Shown here: positions 56,604 to 64,000 of the stretch, piece by piece
How positions within the stretch are numbered: the stretch's first letter is position 1
How the letters are laid out: each line of letters opens with the position of its first letter
Assembly: GCA_965229715.1 (NCBI GenBank)
Contig: CBDDJL010000002.1
Span: 1,860,001 to 1,924,000 of the forward strand
DNA: 64,000 nucleotides
Direction of reading: 5' to 3'
From: JAVJST01 sp965229715
GTDB taxonomy: Bacteria > Pseudomonadota > Alphaproteobacteria > Rhodospirillales > Casp-alpha2
The notes under the pieces: model-generated
Told to the model about the DNA's origin: nothing
Databases searched by the model: none
Seen by the model: only the letters and a program-made list of their open reading frames with translations
Translations under genes and position numbers: made by a program

Positions 56604-59036
56604 ATGGCTGACGCCTCGAACCGAGAGTGGATCAAACCGTTCCTGCGCCGCCTCGCGCCCGTGTTTCGCGAGGTTTTTGCCATGTCGTTCTTCGTCAACG
56701 TCCTGGCGTTGGCGGTTCCAGTCTTCACATTGCAGGTCTACGATCGGGTTGTCGGTCAGGGCGGTCTTGTCACGCTGGTCGGGCTTGCTATCGGCATGGC
56801 GGTCATCGTGCTGTTCGATTTCATTCTGCGTCAGGCGCGCTCGCGGATCATGCAGACTGTCGCGCTTCGGGTGGATGCGATCGTCGGGCGTCAGTTGTTC
56901 AACAAGTTCACGGCGTTGCCGTTGAACGTTCTCGAATCGCGGTCGGGGAACTATTGGCAGGGTCTGTTCCGGGACGTCGATGTCGTTCGCAATACGCTGT
57001 CCGGCGCGACGGCCATCCTGATTTGCGACCTGCCCTTCGCCATCCTGTTCTTTGGTGTAATCTGGGTCATCGCCCAGCCGATCGCCTGGGTCTTGATGAT
57101 CGTTACGCCGATATTCCTGCTCGTCACCTATCGCGCGGGCGCTGCGACCGGTAAGGCGAGTTCGCAGGAACGCAACACATCGCAAGATCGCGACGGTATG
57201 ATCGGCGAGATGATCCATGGCCGGGCGACGATCAAGGCGCTGGCGCTCGAAGTTTCCATGCGGCCGCTCTGGGAAGAGCGACATGCGACGAATATCTCCA
57301 GTGCAATCACGCGTGGTGGCAGGACGGACCTGTTCTCAAACCTCGGCCAGTCGCTGACCATGTCGACGACGGTCCTGATGACCTCGGTCGGCGCCGTCGC
57401 GATCGTCAATCAGGAAATCACCATGGGATCGCTGATCGCGACCAACATGCTGGCTGGCCGTCTGATCGGTCCGCTCAATCAGCTGGTCAACCAGTGGCGT
57501 TCGATTTCGAGTTTTCGACAATCCGTCGAACGGCTCGGCGAAATCTTCAACATGCAGAGCGAGCGCCAGGAGAGCGAGGTCAAGCTGGAGAAGCCGAAAG
57601 GCCGGATCCAATGCGTGGCCGTCACATTCGCCTACGCAGAGGGCGTTCCGCCGGTGTGCGACAATGTCACCGTATCGTTCAACGCGAATGGCATTCACGC
57701 GCTGGTCGGACGAAACGGCAGCGGCAAGACGACACTATTGAAGATCCTGCAGGGGCTCTACGTTCCCTCAAGCGGGCGCGTACTTCTCGACGGTGCCGAT
57801 ATCAGTCAGTTTTCCCGCGCCGAACTGGCGCAGTGGATGGGATACGTTCCGCAGGAAAGCACCCTGTTCGCCGGCACCGTGCGCGACAACATTATCCACC
57901 GCTATCCGCATGCGACGGACGACCAGATCGTGCGCGCGGCGAAAGCTGCCGGCGTTCACGATTTCATTATCGACATGCCCGACGGTTACGGCACCGAAAT
58001 CGGCGAGGCGGGTCAACGGCTGTCGGGCGGTCAACGGCAACGCATTGCCATTGCGCGTGCATTGATCGGCGATCCGGCGGTGTTGTTGCTCGACGAACCG
58101 TCGAGCAGCCTCGATCGCCACGCGGAACATGAGCTTCGGGACACGCTCAAGGAGCTAAGCAAGAAGCATACGGTCATCATCGTGACCCATAGTCCAATTT
58201 TGCTGGCGGCATGCGACAACCTGATCGCTCTCGACAAGGGCAAGGTCGCCCTCGCCGGCCCGGCGACCGATATCCTTCCCCGGCTTTTCGGTGCCGGCGC
58301 GAAACCGCAGGAAGCGCCGAAGGAACCCGCACCGGCGGCGGCAAAGCCCGAGGCGTCCGCCCAGCCCGCCTCGAAACACGCAACGTCGCCTGAAAAGGCG
58401 ACGGATGACACGGCAGCGAAGCAGGCGGAAAAACCGGCCGCCGATGTGCCGCCGGCAGAGGCGAAGAAGCCGCTTGCCGCACCGAAGCTCGGTGGCGCCG
58501 CGCCGAGCGCAAAACCGACGCCAGCGCCGGAATCCAAACCGGCAGATCCACCAGCCCAGAAATCAAAGCGATCCGCACCGGACGCTGCGGTAGCGCCGAA
58601 GGCCAAATCGGCGCCGGCCTCGACGCCGAAAGCGGCAGCCGCACCGGCAACCGAGCGAAAACCGGCCGGCGATCGGCAGGAACGCCCGACTGGCGGAAAA
58701 GCAAGCGACGGCAAGCCGGCTTCGCGAGGCGGCGTGAAGCCGGTCGCAAAGTCGGCGCCGACCCAGAAGCCGGCCGGCGATCCCGGCATTGCCGCAGCTG
58801 CCGCGGCAGCTGGCGTGAAGGCGACCCCGCCGCCTAGCGAAGGAAAACAAGACGCTGAGTCCGCAGACGATTCAGCTGTGTCGAAGCGGCCGACGGCCCA
58901 AGCGGCCCCGCCCCCCGACGCAACCCCACCCGACGCGGTGCAACCGCCAGCTTCACCGTCTGATCAGGCGGATGCGGACGACGATGAGGATCCCTATTCG
59001 GCGGCACTTCGTGATATGATTCGTTCGGACCACTGA
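56604..59036 (+). CDS. Type I secretion ABC transporter with long APK-rich tail
   Basis: The 810-aa protein starts at ATG 56604 and has six TM helices in an ABC exporter domain (about 30-320), then an ATPase with HALVGRNGSGKTTLLK (Walker A), RLSGGQRQRIAIARAL (signature), VLLLDEPSSSLD (Walker B). No C39 peptidase domain is present. After about residue 570 is a ~240-residue disordered tail of Ala/Pro/Lys/Ser, absent from typical PrtD/HlyB. Followed by its HlyD partner. It would export an RTX or similar protein with TolC. Confidence 0.9.
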   Translation: MADASNREWIKPFLRRLAPVFREVFAMSFFVNVLALAVPVFTLQVYDRVVGQGGLVTLVGLAIGMAVIVLFDFILRQARSRIMQTVALRVDAIVGRQLFNKFTALPLNVLESRSGNYWQGLFRDVDVVRNTLSGATAILICDLPFAILFFGVIWVIAQPIAWVLMIVTPIFLLVTYRAGAATGKASSQERNTSQDRDGMIGEMIHGRATIKALALEVSMRPLWEERHATNISSAITRGGRTDLFSNLGQSLTMSTTVLMTSVGAVAIVNQEITMGSLIATNMLAGRLIGPLNQLVNQWRSISSFRQSVERLGEIFNMQSERQESEVKLEKPKGRIQCVAVTFAYAEGVPPVCDNVTVSFNANGIHALVGRNGSGKTTLLKILQGLYVPSSGRVLLDGADISQFSRAELAQWMGYVPQESTLFAGTVRDNIIHRYPHATDDQIVRAAKAAGVHDFIIDMPDGYGTEIGEAGQRLSGGQRQRIAIARALIGDPAVLLLDEPSSSLDRHAEHELRDTLKELSKKHTVIIVTHSPILLAACDNLIALDKGKVALAGPATDILPRLFGAGAKPQEAPKEPAPAAAKPEASAQPASKHATSPEKATDDTAAKQAEKPAADVPPAEAKKPLAAPKLGGAAPSAKPTPAPESKPADPPAQKSKRSAPDAAVAPKAKSAPASTPKAAAAPATERKPAGDRQERPTGGKASDGKPASRGGVKPVAKSAPTQKPAGDPGIAAAAAAAGVKATPPPSEGKQDAESADDSAVSKRPTAQAAPPPDATPPDAVQPPASPSDQADADDDEDPYSAALRDMIRSDH

Positions 59037-59060
59037 GCGCATTGATGAGGCTTTGATCTG

Positions 59061-60380
59061 ATGGCTGTTGCCGGATCGGGAAACCCCACCGAAAATCCCC
59101 TTGATCGTCTTCTCGACGATCATCCGATGCCGACGTGGCGGTTCGTCGCGTGGCCGGTGATGGTACTCCTCTTGGCCGGCATTAGTTGGTCCTATTTCGC
59201 CAAGCTTGAAGAAGTTGCCGTGGCAACCGCCGAGGTCGTGCCACAAGGACGGGTCAAGGTCGTACAGCACCTTGAGGGCGGTATCATTCAGGACATCTTT
59301 GTTCAGGAAGGCGATACAGTTGTCGAAGGCGACCGTCTGATTCAACTCGATCTAGCCTCGACCGGTTCCAAGCGCGAGGAACTCCAGGTTCAGCTCGACA
59401 GCGAATTGCTCGTGCTTGCCCGGCTTCGCGCTGAAGCCAACGGAATCGATCTTGTGTTCCCCGAAGACGTTGCTGCGCGTCGCCCGGCAATCGTCGAGGC
59501 GCAGCGGCAAGCTTATGAAGCGCGCAAGAGTGAGCTCGAGTCGTCGCTTGGTGTGCTGCGCGAGCAGGTTCGTCAGAAGGAACTCGAGGTCGACGAGTTG
59601 CAGGCGCAGGAAAACGCCATCAGTAACAACCTGAAGCTTGCGCAGGAACGTTATGCATTGTCGGCATCGCTGCTATCCGAGGGCCTGACGGCGCGGATCG
59701 AACACCTCGAACTCGAATCGGAGGTCGAGAGCCTGCAGGGCGAGTTGAAAAGTACCCGCTCTGCCGTCGAGCGTGCGGTCGCGGCGATTGCCGAGTCGCA
59801 ACAACGGCTTGCCGAGGCCGAGCGCCGGTTCCGTCGTGAGGCCAACGACGAACTCGGCCAGAGCGAGCAGACCCTGGCGCGCATTCAGGAGCAATTGGCA
59901 CAGGCTGACGAGCAAGGCGTTCGAGCCGAAATCAAGAGTCCGACCGATGGGATCGTCAAAAACATGCGGTTCAACACGATCGGCGGCGTCATTGGTCCGG
60001 CCGAACCGATCCTCGAGATCGTACCAACCGGCGATAAACTGGTGATCGAGGCGCAACTCGACCCCACGGATCGGGGATACGTTACCGTCGGTCAACCGGC
60101 GTTGGTCAAGATATCGACCTACGACTACGCGCGCTATGGCGGCTTGACCGGCAACGTCACGTTGGTCGCCCCCGATTCAAGCGCCAACGAGGATGGCGAA
60201 CCGTTCTTCCGCGTTGTCGTGGAGACCGACCGGACCTATCTCGGCCAGAGCGAGGGCGATCTGCCGATCACACCCGGTATGCAGGCCACCGTCGACATCA
60301 AGACCGGCGAACGGTCCGTACTCGATTACCTGGTCAAGCCGGTCCTGAAATTACGCGACGAAGCGTTCCGCGAACGCTGA
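59061..60380 (+). CDS. HlyD family membrane fusion protein
   Basis: The 439-aa adaptor has one TM helix (FVAWPVMVLLLAGISWSYF), a lipoyl half (VVPQGRVKVVQHLEGGIIQDIFVQEGDTVVEGDRLI), a long coiled-coil hairpin (180-290) and a beta-barrel C-terminus. It links the ABC exporter to TolC. It starts 24 bp after the ABC gene, so the two are co-transcribed. Confidence 0.93.
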   Translation: MAVAGSGNPTENPLDRLLDDHPMPTWRFVAWPVMVLLLAGISWSYFAKLEEVAVATAEVVPQGRVKVVQHLEGGIIQDIFVQEGDTVVEGDRLIQLDLASTGSKREELQVQLDSELLVLARLRAEANGIDLVFPEDVAARRPAIVEAQRQAYEARKSELESSLGVLREQVRQKELEVDELQAQENAISNNLKLAQERYALSASLLSEGLTARIEHLELESEVESLQGELKSTRSAVERAVAAIAESQQRLAEAERRFRREANDELGQSEQTLARIQEQLAQADEQGVRAEIKSPTDGIVKNMRFNTIGGVIGPAEPILEIVPTGDKLVIEAQLDPTDRGYVTVGQPALVKISTYDYARYGGLTGNVTLVAPDSSANEDGEPFFRVVVETDRTYLGQSEGDLPITPGMQATVDIKTGERSVLDYLVKPVLKLRDEAFRER

Positions 60381-60563
60381 ACAGCGGCGCCATCCCGGGG
60401 AATCACGGCACCAAAAGTCCTTGCATTGTGGCGTCTTAAGTATTCTGCAATAAGTACATCGTTAACTGAGCGATAACTGTGACAACCGATTCGCAGCTAT
60501 TGATCGCGGGTTGGGCGAACGAAGGCCGTATCGAAAACGGCGGGGAGCACTTCGGGTAGTCTC

Positions 60564-61358
60564 ATGTCCTTTACGACGATCATCGGTATCCTGTTCGCCT
60601 TCAGTCTGTTTCTGGGCTCGATCTTTTTCAGCACCGACAACTATTTGATTTTCGTCAGCGGGGCGAGTTTCGTCATGGTTGTCGGCGGTACGTTGGCGTC
60701 GACATTTATCGCCTACGAACCGCGTTACGTTCTGTTGTCGCTGCGGCTGATCTATCGAATCGTGTTCTCGCCCAAGATCGGACGTAACGTCCTCAAGACC
60801 GAGGTCGGCCGCATCATCAAGTGGGCCTACACCATGCAAAAGAAGGGTTTGCCCGCTGTCGAGAGCGAGGCCAAGAAATCGACTCGCGGCGACCGCTTCC
60901 TCAAGTTCGGTGTCGAGATGGTGGTCAGCAACTACAACGGCGAGGAAGTTCGCGAGATTTTGACGAACACGATCGAAACGACCTACGGGCGCAACACGGT
61001 TCAGGTTCACATCCTGCGCGACATGGCGAGCGCATCGCCGGCCTTCGGCATGATCGGAACGCTCGTCGGTTTGATCATTATGTTGGACGGCATGGGCGGC
61101 GATCCCAGCCTTCTCGGTCGCGGACTCGCGGTCGCTTTGCTAACAACGCTTTACGGCGTGTTGTTTGCGCGACTGATCTTGATTCCGGTCGCCAACAAGG
61201 TCCAGCAACGCGAGGAAATCGTGCGTTTCCGGAATTATCTCGTTGCCGAGGGATTGGCGTTGCTCGCCGAAAAACGCAGCCCGCGATACATTCAGGACAA
61301 GATGAACAGCTATCTGGATCCTGCGATCCACTTCAACATCGACAAGATGAAGAAGTAG
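60564..61358 (+). CDS. MotA/TolQ/ExbB-type proton channel subunit
   Basis: The 264-aa protein has four TM helices and the channel signature ASASPAFGMIGTLVGLIIML, with the conserved Pro and two Thr/Ser, plus a cytoplasmic loop with charged residues (VREILTNTIETTYGRN). It resembles MotA/PomA. It forms a stator with the following MotB-like gene. It follows the secretion operon by 183 bp. Confidence 0.9.
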   Translation: MSFTTIIGILFAFSLFLGSIFFSTDNYLIFVSGASFVMVVGGTLASTFIAYEPRYVLLSLRLIYRIVFSPKIGRNVLKTEVGRIIKWAYTMQKKGLPAVESEAKKSTRGDRFLKFGVEMVVSNYNGEEVREILTNTIETTYGRNTVQVHILRDMASASPAFGMIGTLVGLIIMLDGMGGDPSLLGRGLAVALLTTLYGVLFARLILIPVANKVQQREEIVRFRNYLVAEGLALLAEKRSPRYIQDKMNSYLDPAIHFNIDKMKK

Positions 61359-61400
61359 CGCCGGCCAGACCGACCACAGCCGAACGGACGAAACAACGCC

Positions 61401-62201
61401 ATGCCGGCGCCGAAACCGAAGAAAAAAGAAGAAGACAAGGAAGACTGGCTCGTCACCTATGCCGACGCCATCACTCTTTTGATGGCGTTCTTTGTCATGC
61501 TGCTGACGTTTGCTGAATACGATATTCCCTCGTTCGAGGAAGCCGCCGCGGCGATCAAGAAGGAGGTCGGCGGGGGCGAGACAACGAGCCCGACGACGGA
61601 ACTCCAGATCGCCATTCAGGATGTTGTCTACAATATGGAAGCCGATCAGGTCGTCGATGTCTCCAAGGACAAGAGAGGTCTGGTTATCGAACTGGCAAGC
61701 AATGCTTTTTACAAGCCGGGCTCGGCCGATATCCGCGAAGCAGCGATCCCCGTGCTCGAAAAGATGGCGCAAACCATCAAGGCGCCCCGCTACGAATTTT
61801 ATCTGATCGAGGTCGAGGGCCACACCGATGACGACCCGATCGCCACCGATCGGTTCCCGTCGAATTGGGAACTGTCGACGGCGCGGGCGACCCGCATCGT
61901 GCGCTTTCTGGTCGATCAGGGATTCCAGCCGACGCGACTGAAGGCGACCGGTTATGCGGAAACCAAGCCGAAGGTTCCGAATCGGGACGAGGCCGGGCAA
62001 CCGATCAAGGAGAATCAGGCGATCAACCGGCGGGTCAATATACGGGTCAGTCCGATGTCGTTGGAGCAGCGGGCCGAGTTCATCGCCATGGGCGAGATGA
62101 TCATGATCGAAGAACCGGAGTTGCCGTCGGATGAATCCGCCATTGGTCAGGGGCAGGTATCAGGGGCAGCTGAGGAGGACGGGGCGACGGGAGAACAGTG
62201 A
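61401..62201 (+). CDS. MotB-like stator protein with OmpA domain
   Basis: The 266-aa protein has a short basic N-terminus, one TM helix (DAITLLMAFFVMLLTFAEY) with the proton-binding Asp in VTYADAITLL, a plug region, and a C-terminal OmpA peptidoglycan-binding domain (IEVEGHTDDDPIATDRFPSNWELSTARATRIVRFL). With the MotA-like partner it makes a flagellar-type or related stator. Confidence 0.9.
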   Translation: MPAPKPKKKEEDKEDWLVTYADAITLLMAFFVMLLTFAEYDIPSFEEAAAAIKKEVGGGETTSPTTELQIAIQDVVYNMEADQVVDVSKDKRGLVIELASNAFYKPGSADIREAAIPVLEKMAQTIKAPRYEFYLIEVEGHTDDDPIATDRFPSNWELSTARATRIVRFLVDQGFQPTRLKATGYAETKPKVPNRDEAGQPIKENQAINRRVNIRVSPMSLEQRAEFIAMGEMIMIEEPELPSDESAIGQGQVSGAAEEDGATGEQ

Positions 62202-62213
62202 CTCGGGCGTCCC

Positions 62214-63071
62214 TCAGACGCAGCCGCTCTCGTCGATATTTTCCGGATCGTTCAAATCGAACAACATGCCCTCGCGACAGACGAAGGCGCCGGACCATTC
62301 GCGCTGCGCTTCGGCGTGCAACTCATCCATGAAATCATCGTAGTGGTCGGGCTCATGATGGAAAATCGCGAGCTTCTTGACGTTCGCCATCTTGCAAAGC
62401 CGGACACCTTCGTTCCAGGTCGAGTGACCCCAGCCGACCTTGGCCGGGAACTCGTCCTCGGTGTACGTGCTGTCATAGATCACCAGATCAGCGTCGCGGA
62501 TGATGTCGACAACACGTTCATCGGTTTCGCCCGGGATATGTTCTGTATCCGTTACGTAGACCAGTGCCTTGCCGTCGTATTCGACACGGTAGGCCGTGGA
62601 GCCGTTCGGATGGTTGAGCGGCGTCGTCTTGATCTTGACGTCGCCGTAGAGATCGAACTCATCGCCGGCGTGAAAGTCGGTGAAGGTTATTTTCGCCGTC
62701 ATCGCTTCGAGCGGCACCGGAAACATCGGGTTATCCATCTGCGCTGACAGCACGCGTTGCACCCCGCCCTTGTCGATCAGATGGCCTGCCATGATCTTGA
62801 TCGACAGGTTCGGATTGTACGCCGGCGTAAAAAACGGGAAGCCGTTGATGTGATCCCAGTGGGTGTGGGTCAGCAGAATGTAAAAATCCCGCGGGTTCTC
62901 TTTCTGCATCTTGTTGCCGAGCAGACGAACACCGGTTCCCGCATCGAGCACGATACGGTTCTCACCAGCTCTCACTTCGAGACAACTCGTGTTGCCGCCG
63001 TACCGCATGTGGTTCGGCGATGCGCAAGCGATGCTGCCCCTAACCCCCCAGAACTTCAGCGTGAACGTCAT
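62214..63071 (-). CDS. MBL-fold hydrolase
   Basis: The 285-aa protein has GGNTSCLEVRAGENRIVLDAGTG, LTHTHWDHINGFPFF (metal HxHxDH), DLVIYDSTYTEDEFPA and LAIFHHEPDH. It is the class near beta-lactamase-type phosphodiesterases often fused or associated with c-di-GMP or cyclase proteins. Substrate unknown. Confidence 0.85.
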   Translation of the reverse strand: MTFTLKFWGVRGSIACASPNHMRYGGNTSCLEVRAGENRIVLDAGTGVRLLGNKMQKENPRDFYILLTHTHWDHINGFPFFTPAYNPNLSIKIMAGHLIDKGGVQRVLSAQMDNPMFPVPLEAMTAKITFTDFHAGDEFDLYGDVKIKTTPLNHPNGSTAYRVEYDGKALVYVTDTEHIPGETDERVVDIIRDADLVIYDSTYTEDEFPAKVGWGHSTWNEGVRLCKMANVKKLAIFHHEPDHYDDFMDELHAEAQREWSGAFVCREGMLFDLNDPENIDESGCV

Positions 63072-63475
63072 GCCTGACCCGGTGTGTTACACACTTACTC
63101 TCGGGCGGAAACCACCCATTCCCCTGCATGGTGACAAGGCTGATATGGCCTGTCTACCCCTATCGAATGTCCCGGGACACGGGGGATAGGCGTTGGCCGA
63201 CCCCGAATGACGCGGGATAAATGCACGCCTGACAATTTCATGACGCGCCCCAGTCAAAACATGTGGTCGGTACGACTCTCAAGGCAAACGGTGTGAGGGG
63301 CCGATAGCTGACTTGTAGCAGATTGGTGGCGGTGTGGAAACCGGCGAAAAATGCATGCCAGATTGGCAGCACTCTCCACGTTCGGCTGCTAAACCATTGA
63401 TTTATCAGTAAATTTGTTGCGTGTTTCGAGCGATATGAAACAATTACGTATCGATAACGGATTCGGGAGGCAACG
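63072..63475. other. Intergenic region before usg
   Basis: About 400 bp with no coding frame that I can support. The ribosome-binding site GGGAGGCAACG sits at the right end. No hairpin or repeat stands out. Confidence 0.5.
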
Positions 63476-63739
63476 ATGACGCCGCTAGAGAAGCAACTTT
63501 CCGACTACCGGTTGACGACGGCGGAGATCACTTATCATCTGCCGGACTACCCCGAACTGCTACAGCACTACATTTGGCAAGACCTGGATCTGGCGCCGAG
63601 GTTTCCCATTTTGAACGAGTTCCTCGGGTTTTGGGAACAAACGCTCGACGGCAAACTGCATTCTGTCCGAGTCGCCTCGGCCGCACTTATCAAACCTGCC
63701 GAGTTCCGGCCGGCCGTGATGTCGACCGTGCTGCACTGA
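63476..63739 (+). CDS. usg: Usg-family protein
   Basis: The 87-aa protein matches the Usg family of alphaproteobacteria: LEKQLSDYRLTTAEITYHLPD, LLQHYIWQDLDLAPRFPIL and LHSVRVASAALIKPAEFRPA. Function is not established; the family takes its name from a gene upstream of phosphoribosylanthranilate isomerase. GGGAGG precedes the start. Confidence 0.85.
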   Translation: MTPLEKQLSDYRLTTAEITYHLPDYPELLQHYIWQDLDLAPRFPILNEFLGFWEQTLDGKLHSVRVASAALIKPAEFRPAVMSTVLH

Positions 63740-63831
63740 GTCATCGCCCAGCGACGGGGGACCGTTTACCCGGGCCCGGCGGCGGACTATTCTGGCGGCG
63801 TTAAACGTCGGTCGTTGGGAGATTCGTTGTC

Positions 63832-64000
63832 GTGAGTTTTTTTCGTCCCGGTGCATATCGCGGCATTGTCGCTCTCGCACTGTTCTCGGTCGTACTCGGC
63901 GGCTGTTATTTACCGGTTCGCTACGACGCGGAAATCGAGATCACGCGCGAGGCTTACTACAAGATGATCTTCGACGGCTACCTTGTGAAGGTGCCGTTCT
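63832..64000 (+). CDS. Lipoprotein (3' truncated by window)
   Basis: A GTG start at 63832 opens a frame with a signal peptide and lipobox (VVLGGC) followed by YLPVRYDAEIEIT. It runs off the window edge, so its domain and function are not visible. Confidence 0.6.
   Translation, partial: MSFFRPGAYRGIVALALFSVVLGGCYLPVRYDAEIEITREAYYKMIFDGYLVKVPF

Overview
The window looks like the chromosome of a GC-rich, free-living alphaproteobacterium. The pointers are a PopZ (DUF2497) gene beside valS, the order pcm-tolC-popZ-valS, the order rlpA-dacA-tmk-holB-metG-tatD-MBL, a Usg-family protein, an alphaproteobacterial-type DinB with a Cys-rich N-terminus, and CHASE2 and GAF adenylate cyclases. Genus cannot be fixed from the sequence alone; a Rhodospirillales-like host is a guess.

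The most interesting part is about 1.79-12.89 kb. A near-perfect chromosomal dif site (1787-1814) and a second half-degenerate dif-like site (12862-12889) bracket 11,075 bp carrying no integrase gene. The cargo is a tailless, membrane-containing phage of the PM2/Corticoviridae type. It has a 291-aa double-jelly-roll-type major capsid protein, a 220-aa packaging ATPase, an HUH rolling-circle replication initiator, SSB, a SleB-type lysin, a 3TM holin and a series of very small one- or two-TM proteins. I read it as a temperate corticovirus-like provirus integrated by the host XerC/XerD at dif. All virion, replication and lysis genes are on the minus strand, from ssb (12124) to a TM protein (2318), often with 4-nt stop/start overlaps. 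Two plus-strand DNA-binding proteins sit at the two ends and become neighbours in the circular form. attP lies inside the 3' end of one of them, so integration replaces a 45-residue C-terminal tail with 7 host-encoded residues (165 aa in the circle, 127 aa in the chromosome). The ssb/regulator intergenic region holds three large palindromes or hairpins, and the gap upstream of the ATPase terminator side holds three ACCGGTC repeats at exactly 10-bp spacing.

Left of dif are a truncated PapD-like periplasmic chaperone gene and three small overlapping minus-strand ORFs of uncertain status. Right of the provirus comes ordinary core genome: an envelope/DNA block (MBL hydrolase, tatD, metG, holB, tmk, dacA, rlpA, mltB; 13-21.5 kb); argC, rpsI-rplM, transaldolase, tRNA-Glu and FBPase (22-26.4 kb); erpA-xth, an aminotransferase, two GFA-family proteins, ilvD, PilZ and a PLP enzyme (26.5-34 kb); small envelope proteins, a PhyH-type dioxygenase, MscS, valS, popZ, tolC and pcm (34-44.1 kb); and tRNA-Cys and tRNA-Asn.

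From 44.6 to 64 kb signalling and envelope genes dominate: an EAL protein, a HAD hydrolase, a secreted HExxH protein, dinB, a five-repeat coiled-coil protein, two convergent class III adenylate cyclases (GAF-GAF-PAS and CHASE2) whose homologous last codons form a 12-bp inverted repeat between them, a type I secretion ABC transporter with a long Ala/Pro/Lys tail plus its HlyD adaptor, a MotA/MotB-like pair, an MBL-fold hydrolase, usg and the start of a lipoprotein gene.
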